From assembly GCA_013398295.1 (NCBI GenBank), contig VZSF01008207.1, forward strand, positions 195,024 to 259,023: a stretch of 64,000 nt of DNA, written 5' to 3'. The notes below the pieces were generated by a model. The model was given only the letters and a program-made list of their open reading frames with translations. It ran no database searches and was not told the DNA's origin. Shown here piece by piece: positions 1 to 11,900 of the stretch. Numbering within the stretch: position 1 is the stretch's first letter; every line of letters begins with the position of its first letter. This DNA comes from Chionis minor. Taxonomy: Eukaryota; Chordata; Aves; Charadriiformes; Chionididae. The position numbers and the translations under genes were made by a program.

Positions 1-828
1 ATTTCCAACTTCAGAAGTAAAGGGCAAAATATGTTCCTGAAAACGTTTCGCATGGAACAGCTGTTGTGTTTGTTTTGCTCATATTTTATCCTTTTCGGTC
101 AAATATTTCAGAGCGTGCTTATAAATGGAAGTAAAGGAAAATTAAGGTGGCTGTCCTGGTTTGATAATTGATTTATTGTTTTTTTAAAGTTTATTTACCT
201 TTGGTATCTGAAAGCACTTTTCCGTTTCCCAAATGGTATGGAACTGTTACACAGCAGCAAAGATGAAAGTACTGTAAAAACAATTTCCATAATTGTAGTT
301 CCCCCCCCCCCCGACCCAAACAAAAGGCAGATGTAGCATCCAGCACTGCCTATGGTCCTGTAAGCTAATTAGATCAGATTGCCCTTGTCAGTTTAATGCT
401 GGAGTTGCTTACTCAATAAATAACCATCCGCTCGATGACAAGAGGGAGTCTATATTTAGACGTACTGTCAGAGAGGGAGGGTTACTTTTTTATTGTGTAG
501 CAGTGCTGCATAAACAAAAAGATTTCAGTAGTAATCACATCATCATTTGGAGTTCAGTGCAGTCACTCTGTGTTGTGAAATCTTAAAGGGGAATGGCAAC
601 TTGGTTAAAAATGTGCGAGCCATTGTCTAGCTTGTTTAATCAGGTCACAGGCAAGAGACAGACTAATTTTGCCATAGAAATCACATTTACCAAATCAAAG
701 TGTGTTGAAAAGAAAAAAATCATGCTATTTTAAAAGAGACCAGCAGAAATTAACAAAAAGAGCTGTGGTGTATGGATATTACCCCAAAGAACTAACTGTG
801 GGAGCACTATTCTATCTTAATCTTTCAG
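1..828 (+). other. RIPPLY3: RIPPLY3 intron 1, 3' part
   Basis: This AT-rich stretch precedes the first RIPPLY3 exon in the window and ends in a normal acceptor (pyrimidine-rich, then CAG at 826-828). A run of 12 C lies at 301-312. I see no coding exon here. The phase of the next exon (it begins with the third base of a codon) means exon 1 must lie to the left of the window. Confidence 0.7.
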
Positions 829-898
829 CAGCCCTGCTTTTTGGAGGCCCTGGATGCTTACAGCAAGAGATGGTGAGATGACAGAGAATCAACAAATG
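829..898 (+). CDS. RIPPLY3: RIPPLY3 exon with WRPW motif
   Basis: The exon carries one base of a split codon and then 23 codons, with W-R-P-W encoded near 841-852. The acceptor is a CAGCAG (NAGNAG) pair, so 829 or 832 could be used, with a difference of one Ser codon. The donor ATG|GTGAGA at 898/899 keeps frame with the exon at 4310. An identical ATG|GTGAGA at 872/873 would not. Confidence 0.93.
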
Positions 899-3800
899 GT
901 GAGACTAAATTGTGGAGAAAATAATCCTTATGGAAAACAGGTGCAGAAACTGAAACTATTTGAACACAGGAAGTGAGGATTGGTCATCTCCTCATTTCTT
1001 CTTTCAAGCATTTCTTTAGTGTTTGAAAATATGATTCAAATTACAGGGTTCTGTTCATGATAATGGTTAAGAGCATCTCGAATTTGGTATCAGGTAGATT
1101 CATTGTCAGCTTTTAAAAAGCTGCAGAAAGCACTGCGTACTCAAAACAACCCCTATTTTAACAGTTTTTATTTGCTTAATTATAGAAATAAGAATATCTG
1201 CAATTTGAAATTCCCAGGCCTAGTCTGTATGTGATATTTTGTACACAGGGGGAGTTTCAGTGAAGATTACTTTAAGATGAAATCTGAAAAACAAACTTTT
1301 AGGTGCACAATTTTATTGATTGCTTTTTGGGAGGGATGTTGCTATAGCTAAACTAGCTGGGAAATCAACCAAAAATTGGATTTTAAAGCAGCTTTTGTGC
1401 CAAGTGCCTTTGAAAGGCACCATGATTATTAGTTTTACTTAACCATGTAGGAAGATTTGTTAGGCTCAAAGAACAAAAATAGAGAGATTGAAGCACATTC
1501 AACATATGTCCTGATGCTGCAAACTTTAAACAATATACTGAAATGGTGCTACTCCCACACTTAGTTTTAAGCACCCGTGTAAGTTTTTGCAGTATCTCAT
1601 CCACTAGTGACATCTTCAGCTTTTTATCAAAGGCTCAGCAGGTTAAGGCAACAACTCTCCTTAGTGCAAAACTTTAAAGACTCACAATTTCTACTATATT
1701 CTAACACATGCAACACCTTTTTACCTTGTACTTTTTGTCTACTGAAGATGGAAGTTGTAACTGTACAGATCTGAGGGAGTGCCACTCTCCTCCCAGCAGG
1801 GGTCTTGGGAAAGCCTGCAGAAAGAAGTCCTTCCCAGCAGCGTTCCAGGCTTTGCCAGAGGCACCTGTATACTTACTAAGGAGGACAGGAGTCTTCTTCC
1901 CATGACAGTACATGCTTACAGTGATGATTTCAAGAAACTAAGGTTTCTAAAAGCAGGAAGCTGTGATTTATTACTGAGGTTACGTTTTTGTAAAAAAAAT
2001 TTATTCAACCAGCTCGAAAGTTGTAATTCACACTTGGGCTTCTGCCCACTTGTGTGAGGAAAAAAACCCATGTATGAAGTTTTTCCACATTGACTCCAAC
2101 AGCCTAGCATTGTTTCAGGCCAAGTATAACCGAAACAGTTGGTTTCAGTCTGTTGTCTCCTTCCTGCCAGAAGATTCTCAGATCCTTCTCATCCATACCT
2201 TATGACCCATCCACAATGCCTCAGCATCCTGGATGCCTCTGTAGCTTGAGACCTAATGATGGCTGAGGGAGGGCTTTAGGAGCCCTTTCATACGCTTTTT
2301 AACAGGGTCGTGACAACCGAGGAAAGATGCTTGGATACTTTGTGTGGTGCATAGGTGGGAAGAGGTGCTCACTAATGCATCCCACATTAGGTGGAAGGTG
2401 AGAGGTATCTTCTTCATGAACGTTACTGAGGTTTCTAGCAGAAGGCCTTCCAAAATGGGTTAAGCACTGTTTTTTAGCTAGTTATTTGCATGCTGGCTAC
2501 CTTTATTTTCTGCAATGTATACATACAAAAGCCAATGCTTTACAGATCCGTAGACACTCCAAACACTGGAGAGTGAAGCAAATAAAACTTTCGATATCCT
2601 CTGTGTAATTAAAAAAAATGTTTAGAAATATACGTGTAAGAACTTAACCTGGGAAATTAAAATATGCAGAGCAAAGCACTAAAAAATAAAAGTACTGGTA
2701 AAAAAATTAAACTAGTAATTTTACCTCTTTTGCCAAGAACATGTGTTACAATATACCCTCTAGTAACCTATACATAATATACTTTTCCTTATATAAAAAG
2801 TAATACTTTTCCTACTACCTAACTTAAAATACATTGTTATTTATGCCTGAAGAAAAGCCATGAAAAGTAATTCAAAGTTACTGTTGCCATGTCTACATAA
2901 TATAAATTAACACTGAACATTTTCAGCTGTGTACAAACAACTGAGTCAGATTCTGCATTTAATTGGCTTTTATCAGAATTGCTCTTCAGAAATGCTGTAT
3001 TACAGTCTGAAAAGAAAAAGCACCTAATCTGTGTTTAATCAATATGTATTATTGCATATATAATTATTTAAAAAATTATCTTTTCCAAAAAGAAGATAGG
3101 TCAATAAAGATTAAAAAATTACTTTAATTTTAATGTAAATATGAAAGGAGAAAAATAGCCTATGATATTTAACACAGATGTTATGATCTTATCTACAATG
3201 TTCAGCCAGATCAGGAGTCCATTTTGCTAGGTACTGTGGAAACAAAGTAAACGAGTCTCTTGATTAAACACAAAAAAAACCTCAACAAAACCCTAGCAGC
3301 CTGAAGACAAATTATTTTGGCTACAAGACAAACAGGTGGGTACGGGAGAAATAGGCCAACATAAAAGGTACAGAGAGAATTCTATAGGACCCCTTGCTTA
3401 GTCCGTAGCCCAAGGGCTTTTTGGGGCCCACTAAAATATCCATGCTGAACCCTACTCCCTCATAAAGATAGATGAATTGCTCTGACGGTGGCAAAAGTCA
3501 TCTTTCTTTGTCTGTTTGAGGCAGAGAGCATGGTTTCTAGCTTCTGGTCACTAGAAGTTCTAGTATAGCAAAGCTAAACCTTCCTATTTTATGCACCATC
3601 AAGTTTATAGCAATAGGAGGAAAAAAGTCTTCTTGTTTTAAGATATGGAAGAAAATACACACGTACAAGATGAAATGATAGGGCTCAGTGATTTTGGGAG
3701 ATGCTTTCAGGTTTGCATTCCAGGTTTATAATCCTAATAGGGTTGAATAACATTAACGTTTGCAATTTAAATTTTTTTTTAATTTACCTTAATTTGAAGG

Positions 3801-5757
3801 AATTTTTTCTGTGCTAAATTTAATTTTCATAATTTTACTGTTTGGACTCTAAATGTGCCTGTGTGATTTTAGATTACAACTAAGCTTGCCGACTTGAACA
3901 TTCCAACTCCGAACTACTGGGTAGTGTAGTTGAAGAGGTATTTTATAAAATCCTAACCTCCTAATCCTTTAATCTGTTTGAAAATCCTTTTTTCTTCCCA
4001 TCACTGAACTCTATTTGGTCATGTTATTAGCTCACCAGTCGCTAGAGACATTCCATAAGAAGTGAAGCAAAATGTACAGCTTTGTGGCTTTATGCCTTCT
4101 ACAATGTACAAGTTCAAATGCTTTGTTAAATGTGCAACTGGTGACATAACTATGGGCACATATATTCTCTGAAGTACTCTTAGAGTAAAACAATGTTCAG
4201 CATAGCAAAGAAGGCAACATTACTGCAGAATTTTACAGTTACCTGTAGAAGAAAAAAGTGAAATCTTCATTTTTAGCCTATTCTAAGTAATAAATATGTC
4301 TCTTTACAGTCAGAACTGGATGGTCAACTAATAAATTTTAGATCAAAAGGAGCCCTGGGGTTTCAACATCCAGTGAGGTGAGTTAAGTCTTATCATTTGA
4401 TACAGGAAAAGTGACACCTGCCGAGACAAGACATATTCCTTCTCAGGAGAACTATCAGCTTGTCTCTGGAGTATCTCCTTTTAGTAATGCAGTTTAACTA
4501 CTCACCAGACTCCACAGATTTTTATTCCTCCATGAGGAAAGATGCCCAGGCTGAAGAAAACCCAAAACAATATGTTAATAACAAAAATAAGACAAAAGTA
4601 ATCTTAAAAGACACAATGTTCTTCCACCTCATCTAATCTATACTTACATTTATTAATATGATAACAAGCCCACAAAGCCCAAATAATTAATGTGAACGGC
4701 TGCTAATGGTATGCAACTTGGTACAGATCTGTGTTTTGAGGTTGCTTAAATTTGCTGTTGAATAAAAGTTGAACTCCAGGTAAAGTTTTTCCTATGCTTG
4801 GCAGATTTATAAGGGTTTTCACCAACATTTGGATTCTTTGAGGCTTAATGATGTAGAAACTCCTGATTTGGTGTTTTGTTTGGAGGTGTAAAATTAATGG
4901 GATATCCCTCTTCTTTATAAGCACTTGTTTTTATAAACATTGTAGAAGCTTAAATTCTGTGTGACCTTTTTCACTGTCAAATTTAATTGAAAACTGGCCA
5001 AAGTGGAACCAAGAGGAAAAAATGCACATACATATGCACATAAAAACACGTATGTATACAGACCACATAAGTTTTGTTCAGTGGGAAAGCTGGTGAAAAC
5101 CTGAAATGTAAATTAAGACAGTTATGATTTCAATACAAAACAATATGAATTTTGAATCAGTCTATACTTCCTCTTGTATATCTGGAGACACAAAATCCAC
5201 TAAGAGGAACCTCTGTGCAACAGTCAGTCTACCCCAATCTTAACCTGGTGTCTTAATCTTGATTCCAGAATCCCAGAACATTTCTCAAACTTCCCCTCAG
5301 GTGCATGGGACACTTCTATTCTGAACTGTGCTAAAAACCAAGCCATCTCAAGCACACAGCATTGCCCTGCCAACAATTTATCAGGGTGGGACCTTAGGTA
5401 AATCCAATACACAATATGCCCAAAGCAACTGAGGTAAATTAAAATCAGCAGTACTTTTTAGTTAGCAACTGTTATTTGAAAAGACAAGGAACCCTAGGAT
5501 TTTCCTCTCTCCAAAGAAAGGTAAAAATAGGTTTTAATACTCAAGCTAGCTTAGCTGGGAAAGCATTGCATAGTTTTACTTTTTCTCTTAAAATATATTT
5601 TCTTATTAGACTTTATTTGCCCAAGTCCAAATCCCAAAAGTTTCTTAATAACATCGGAGAGAAGGTTCTGGCGAGTTTTCCAGTACAAGCTACAATTCAC
5701 TTCTACAATGACAACGCCGACTCTGAGGAAGATGAAGAAGAAACCAGTTCAGCCTAA
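829..5757 (+). CDS. RIPPLY3: RIPPLY3 (DSCR6), last three coding exons; 5' end outside the window
   Basis: Ripply proteins are nuclear co-repressors. They bind T-box factors through the Ripply homology domain and recruit Groucho/TLE through a WRPW motif; RIPPLY3 is known to act with Tbx1 in pharyngeal development. The join 829-898, 4310-4377, 5610-5757 keeps one frame and gives 94 residues before a TAA stop. The WRPW motif is in the first of these exons ([14 protein letters not shown]). The Ripply domain starts with [10 protein letters not shown] at the end of the second and continues with [20 protein letters not shown] and an acidic tail (DSEEDEEE) in the third. The SKGxxGFQHPVR form, and the tail-to-tail position next to PIGP, identify RIPPLY3 rather than RIPPLY1/2. 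The C-tail after the acidic stretch is only ETSSA, shorter than I recall for the human protein (about 190 aa). The start codon is not in the window. Confidence 0.95.
899..4309 (+). other. RIPPLY3: RIPPLY3 intron between WRPW and Ripply-domain exons
   Basis: This is 3.4 kb of AT-rich sequence. The short open frames in 1.3-2.5 kb lie on both strands and show no family features. I see no repeat family that I can name and no further exon. Confidence 0.7.
4310..4377 (+). CDS. RIPPLY3: RIPPLY3 exon, start of Ripply homology domain
   Basis: The acceptor is TTTACAG|TC and the donor GTGAG|GTGAGT. The exon encodes [18 protein letters not shown] then QHPVR, with the last Arg codon split 2/1 with the next exon. 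It starts in phase 0, which matches the distal donor of the previous exon. Confidence 0.94.
4378..5609 (+). other. RIPPLY3: RIPPLY3 last intron
   Basis: A 1.2 kb intron. Open frames on both strands within it are short and have no recognisable domain. No repeat is evident. Confidence 0.7.
5610..5757 (+). CDS. RIPPLY3: RIPPLY3 last coding exon
   Basis: After the acceptor TTATTAG the exon encodes the core of the Ripply homology domain: [41 protein letters not shown], then TSSA and TAA at 5755-5757. The FPVQAT block followed by FY and acidic residues is the hallmark of the family. An open frame extends left to 5476, but that part is intron: the homology begins exactly at the acceptor. Confidence 0.95.
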
Positions 5758-8090
5758 TAAAAAACAGCAGTCAGCCTTGACAAACGCAAAATAAAAATTA
5801 AAAAATCAAGAGATAAAAAAAGAACTGTCAGAAATGTATGGACAAACATCTGACTGATCAAAGAAATACACCAAAGCTCAAAAGAAAACTATTTATAACT
5901 ACCTTATCAGGAAGAATGAGTCAATGCAACTGGAAACTAAAAGGAAATCTTTTTGTGTTTTGAGAGACTTTAAATAAGACCCTGAAGCTGAACAAAAGAT
6001 TAAAAGGTTTAAATCAAGTTGGTTTAAGTAACATGGATTAAGAACATTAAGAGCACTGTACTTAGTTACTCTTTTTTACATTGTAATCCCGATAAAATGG
6101 AAATAGTATTGATTATGAGGCAAAACAATATAATGTACAGCCCCAAAATAACCCAAAGGCTTTGCAATGTAATGTTTGAATTTAAGCAAGAAATTATTTA
6201 AAATGCAAAGATTATTGCTTGTTAGCTCCCTGCCGTATGTTTATTCTGATATAAATGCTGTATGACAAATTGACTTAATCCACTTCCAGTGTAACTCCCT
6301 GTCCAGACAAGTTCTAAATGACAGTTGTGATATTTGCTGGGGTCCTGTTGTTCTGTTATTATCAGATTTCCTCCCTGTAATCAGAAAAGTGCCTTTTTGT
6401 CAGCCAAAAAAAAAAAAAAGTCAGACTTGATTAAAAGCTATGTTTTAATTTAATGACACATCAAAACACACATTATGTGCTGCCTTTTTCTCTTCACCAC
6501 AATATTAAAACCTTATTTCTATAGCTTAGTGTGCTTGAGCCTATAATTTTAAATGTAACTGACTTACTGTTGATTCCCATCTAGTGGGGTTTGGATATGT
6601 GTCTTACTACCTTGATATTTCTTTTAAATTGAGATTCAGGAAGATGTCTAAGTTACTAATTTTCCTAAGCATCTTTATGTTATGTACAATGTAGACACAT
6701 TTATTCCAACACTGCTATTCCACTAGCAAACATTGCTTTTTCAGTACAGTTCATGTCATTCAGAGACTTGGTATAATCCGTTCAGGTTAAACTTCTGGTT
6801 GCATAAATTATGTATGCTCAGATAGTCTGCCAGTACTTTTCTTGCTATGCCAGGATTTCTTAATTAGCACAAGGATTAGCTGTTTGGACTGACTAAGTTT
6901 CAGAACTATTATGCTTCAGGCATCTATCTCTAACCAAAACTACCATAGTTTCCCCAGAGACAAGGGAAAGGCAGAATCCAAGATCCTTGACCCTTTCTAC
7001 ACTACTGTTGGTGGTGTAGATAAGGTCAGACAATTTTAAGAACCTCTTAAAGTGTGTGTCAGATCTTCCTCTTAGTACAATGTACTATCAAAGGGATAAT
7101 GTCATAAATTCTAAGTCTAGCAAATTAGGATTCCAAATGAATTAACATATTGAAACAGTGGATTTTTAAAAAATCTCCATTTACAAACTAAGAAGTAGAT
7201 CTATTAATTAAATTTGCACAAGCAGGCAGCATCCTGTAATATACAAAATTACACGAACTAGTTGAAATTGTAAACCCTGATGTGACACATGAAAATTCAG
7301 CTTTTGAATTTCACTTATTCATCATCTCCACATCTTCACTTTCCAACATATAGAACTAAAATACAGGCATTTTAAAGGTCTTTCACTTCTCTCACAAGAT
7401 ATCCTAAAATTACTTATGCTCCAGGTTCATCATTATTCACAAATAGAAAAGTATCCAAGATCACTTAACAGGTCGGTGATGACACATTCCCTATGATGGT
7501 TAAATTATTGTACACTAAGCCTCGGTTTCTTCCTTGCAAGAATCTCTAGTCTCCATCAATGCTCAGCTGAGTTGACTCTCAACATTTGGAGTTCTGCCCT
7601 CACCTTCGAGTCCTGGGCATTTTTTTTCTCACCTTTTAAGACACCTCTGTGCACATCTGTGCTGCTATTTTTCTCCGTGCTATGACACAAGCCAACCTGG
7701 TTACTGCGACATTGTTCAGGCCCTCACTGAAGATTACTGGAATCTGGAGGGGTGTGTCAAGGGAGCCATCTCCATCCCCTGTGAAAACGGTGGTTGCCAC
7801 ACAATGCTCCCTAACACACACACGACACTGAAGAGCCATTTGCCTTACACTGATATTGTCGCTATATATGGATCCATTATGCCAAAGGAACACTCTGTAG
7901 GTTCTTCCTTGCCAGTCCTTACCTTTATATTGAGACCATGCTGTCTGTTACTTCCTCCTTTACAACTTCTCTGCCTGCCCTGCAGATTCCCAGCAGTGGG
8001 CTGTGGTTGCCCTTTAGAAAAGCATCAGATGAGACCAGCGCATGCTTGAGGACACAGATGCCCAGCAAGAGCTGGTGTTACTATTAGTCG
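5758..8090 (+). other. RIPPLY3 3' UTR and downstream intergenic DNA
   Basis: An AT-rich stretch follows the RIPPLY3 stop; part must be 3' UTR, but its end cannot be fixed. A poly(A) run lies near 6403-6419. From about 7550 to 8085 the base composition becomes more GC-rich and several short frames overlap on both strands. This may be old repeat DNA, but I cannot name the family. Confidence 0.5.
5790..5795 (+). terminator. RIPPLY3: Possible RIPPLY3 poly(A) signal
   Basis: AATAAA lies 33 bases past the stop codon. Another AATAAA overlaps the stop at 5756-5761 and is too close to use alone. Avian 3' UTRs are often much longer, so a more distal site may be the main one. Confidence 0.25.
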
Positions 8091-8610
8091 CAGAATCATA
8101 GAACGGTCTAGGTTGGAAGCGACCTTACAGATCATCTAGTTCCAACCCTGCTGCCACGGGCAGGGACACCTCCCACTAGACCTGGTTGCTCAAAGTCCCA
8201 TCCAACCTGTCCTTGAACACTTTCAGGGATGGGGCACCCACAGCTTCCCTGGGTAGCCTGTTCCAGTGTCTCACCACTCTCAGAGTGAAAAATTTCTTCC
8301 AAATATCTATTCTAAATCTACCCTGTTCCAGTTTGAAGCCATTACCCCTCGTCCTATCACTCCATGCCCTTGTAAAAAGTCCCTCTCCGGCTTTCTTGTA
8401 GGACCCTTTCAGATACTGGAAAGTTGCTATAAGGTCTCCTTGGAGCCTTCTCTTCTACACGTTGAACAACCCCAACTCTCAGCCTGTCCTCATACAGAGG
8501 GGCTCTAATCCTCTGATCATCTTTGTGGCCCTCCTCTGGACCCGCTCCAACAGGTCCATGTCCTTATGTTGGGAGCTCCAGAGCTGGACACAGCATTCCA
8601 GGTGGGGTCT
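8091..8610 (-). mobile_element. CR1 LINE fragment, 3' end
   Basis: Read on the + strand it begins with the reverse complement of the CR1 3' end (AATCATAGAA, then GGTTGGAAGCGACCTTA). It continues through the standard CR1 tail (CATCCAACCTGTCCTTGAA, CACCACTCTCAGAGTGAA, AGCTGGACACAGCATTCCAG). It is 5'-truncated as most CR1 copies are. The open frames at 8186-8508 are antisense reads of this element, not genes. Confidence 0.93.
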
Positions 8611-8778
8611 CCTGCAGAGATATTAGTGCAGGACAGGCATTATTGCAGGATAGCAACGAGGAACTAATATCCACGGGACCACACAACATAAGAGGCCAAC
8701 TTCAATTGAAACTGAGACAGATCTTCCTGCATTAAGGAGAGGTTTTGAGTTGGAGGTATTGGCATCAACTGGTGGGAC

Positions 8779-8953
8779 TATGTGTTGATATTGAGGACTG
8801 GTTATTAAGTCCAGACAGAAACCTTCAAAAGCTCTGTCTGAATACACAGTAACTGCAGCTTGGATGACAAGCAGAAGTTACCCTGTTTTCAGAAAGACAG
8901 AGCTTTCGAAGATCTGTCTGGAGTTAATACCTGATCTTCAGCATCAACATATC
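8779..8953. repeat. Large imperfect foldback (inverted repeat)
   Basis: The left arm (about 8779-8854) pairs with the right arm (about 8876-8953) around a loop of about 21 bases. Matching blocks include CTTCAAAAGCTCTGTCT at 8823-8839 against CTTTCGAAG preceded by AGACAGAG at 8895-8911. Others are TCCAGACAG (8810-8818) against CTGTCTGGA, and TGTTGAT (8783-8789) against ATCAACA (8943-8949). It could be a MITE-like DNA transposon remnant or another foldback element; the family is not recognised. Confidence 0.7.
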
Positions 8954-11900
8954 ATCCTCCAGACACTTACTCCACTTGTGTGGAGCTTTGTTACCCTGTC
9001 CTGAACTCTCACCAGCTGCTGGTCAACCAGTCTGCAGTGACAAGTAGCTCACTGAGATCTCTGAAAAAAGTCTCCTGGCCTTTCTGGTAGCAGCATGCCC
9101 AAACACTGCCAGGTTCTGAATCAATTTTTGCTTGGGGAAGTCTACTGAATGTTTTGAGAAATGCAAAACATTGGTTTCAGTGTACTAACTATTTTTCAGG
9201 AGTCCTTTTTCAGGAGTCCTTTTTCAAAGGACCTTCAGCCAGTAGAAGAGGTTCAGATGGGGTAACGAGTAAAACAAACAACACAAGAGAACAGATACAG
9301 TGTAGACAGTGGCCGTAAATACCAACAGAACTACTACATCACTACTGGATGAGGCATCTTATTCCAAGTTTCCTGGTAACATGTCCACGCAGAATCTGAA
9401 CATTTTGAACTTGTCCAGAATTTCCAGACCTACAGCAAACCAAGTGGGACAGTAGCTCCATTAAAAACATTCGTAGGCAGAAAAGACAAAGCAGTTTTAG
9501 ACAAATGATGGTTAGGAAATCCCAGACAAGTGGACACTGAAAAAAATGCATATCGACTACCTAGAATGTGAGCCCCAATTCTGCTGTATCTTAGAAAATT
9601 ATATCCATACTTGAGATTAATGCAATAAGCGGGGGGAGGGGGGGAGAGAGGCGAGGGGGAGGATGATCAAGTATACAGATTACACAAACAACAAAACAGA
9701 TCAGAACTTTTCCGCCTGAAAGACATGTTTGAGTATATAAATGTAGTCTTTAACACCTTGAGTGGCTTGGAGATAATAAAGAATTATCGAACATCAAATG
9801 AAAATAGTAAGCAGCGAGTTTAAAACAAATGGAAGCACTTAACCCAACCTGTGATTATGCTGTGACGTTGTTGAAACTAAGAGTTTACCTACTTAAAAAA
9901 GTAAATGAAAGATTTTCATAAGAAAAATACAAAGATACAGCATTTGGCTCAGAATTTTCACATTGTTGCAGGCTGGGAAAGCGTTCTGGGGAAACATTCT
10001 TGCCCTCATCTTTGCTCTTACTATTATGGCAGGCACTATTAACCTGTGCCGAAGACAGGATATTAGCTATATTTGTCTTTGGTCTCCCAGTTTTGGTCTC
10101 TCCAACCCTTTAAATATGTGTAAATGGGCTACATCCTGGATACATCAGATGTAGATTTGGTGACGTAAGCAAGTGCTGTTACAAATCCACAACTCTGAAA
10201 CAGAAAAAAATAAATATCTTGAGATGTGTGTTCTTTATGACAGTAGAACAGACATCTTTATTAGAAAAATACGATTGAATAATGGATGATAGTCTTACCA
10301 AAGGCTCTTAGAAATATCAAGCCAAATCATCTTGCACCTCTGCTGAGGTCTGGCAACACTATATCAGCCTAACTTGATTCAATTTGTCAGTCTCTGCGAT
10401 GCATTCCATTTAGTTTCCTTTGTATTGTCAAATTCTATTTTCAAATTAAGGTAATACTACTGTACTATTTACCCGATTGTCAATACTTAACTGCAGTCAT
10501 TAGAGGAAGCCAAAACTGTTATCCTTTCCCTGTCAAGACAGCATTTTATATTTTTTTTGTCAAATAACTGACTGACTGTTCATGCTACAATGTCGACGTA
10601 ACCTTCTTTGCACACTTAAATAAAATATGCATTGTGATCCCTTACCAGTTTGCTAATAATTAAGAGAAGACTAAAAGTGAACTAAAATAGCATCTCTGTT
10701 ATTCAACTGCAGTAACTTTCAGTTTTCAGGTCTGGTTTGTTACTTCATCTGCAATTTGACCTTGCTAAGTTTTCAGTGACCTTAGAATCATTCATCATTT
10801 ACAGGAAAAAGATAACAAAGCATCCCCAAAGAATGAGTTTATCATGAGCTTACTACTTCAAAGACAAGACTAGAAACATAGCATTTTACAGATTAAATTG
10901 TTGGCTCAGGATCTCTGCTCCACACGGAACTTCCCTTGGATTTCCGTTGTCTAAAATTATGACAGTAAAAGACAAGTTAATGTTCCACTGTTACATGAAT
11001 GCTGGAGAGATATCCAGACAACATCTACGATTTTATATTTCTACTGTGTGTACTCATGTGAGAAAACAAAATTAAAGTGTGTTCATAAAACAGGCTCGAA
11101 TTATGCTTCTAAGATCTTTTAGGACAAGCTCTTGAAGGATACTTATAGCCAAATGAAGCATATCCTTGCATGACATTAAAGCTTGTTGAGTGTTCTTTCT
11201 AAATAAGATGCAGTAACAATTTGGACTAAGAGAAAAGAACTATTGTGGGAACAATTTTTTTTCTAAACTACATTTATACTGAGAGAATGACAACAGTAGC
11301 AGAACTAAATTGTCACAGTCTTCACAATAGTGGTTTTATGAGTTCTAGAGACAAAATCCATCCAATCCACTGAAAAAGCTAACCATTTAATTACACTCCA
11401 TATAATCATGATTTCCAGTCTGGATTGATCTATTAGCCAGTTATAATTAATTGTTGTTATTATTATTATAATTAAGCTATTAATCTATCTTTTAGCAAAA
11501 GGCTGAGAATTAAGTTGAGACATGAACTGCATAGCATACCAACAAAATTTACTTTGTCAATCTGTGAGGAAACTGGCAGGACAAGGCTAAATGCTTCCAA
11601 AACTTTCTCCTCAGAATACAGTTCAATTCATTAAAAGAGGGAGAGATACAAAAAAACCCCATTCATCTCAGTTGTTTTAGAGCTGAATGGAAACCTAAGA
11701 GTACAGCAGCAAGCAGGACTTTGCATTAAACATTTTAGCCACTCAGACTCAAGTGCCCGTGGAAAACTTGCATTATCGAACAAAATGTATTTACACAAAA
11801 AATCATTTATTAACTGTTCTGTTTGTAAGTCAGAAATACTTTATCGTTTACACCCACAAATGGAACTGAAGTCCACAGAATCTGCCTGGCAAAGAAAGCA

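Noticed and set aside
5476..5609. Open frame extending upstream of the last RIPPLY3 exon with an ATG at 5476
   Set aside because: Homology begins exactly at the acceptor (5610), and the upstream part has no Ripply similarity. The preceding exon at 4310-4377 supplies the missing HPVR sequence in phase.
8186..8508. Two + strand frames of 71-80 codons
   Set aside because: They are antisense reads through the CR1 fragment at 8091-8610.
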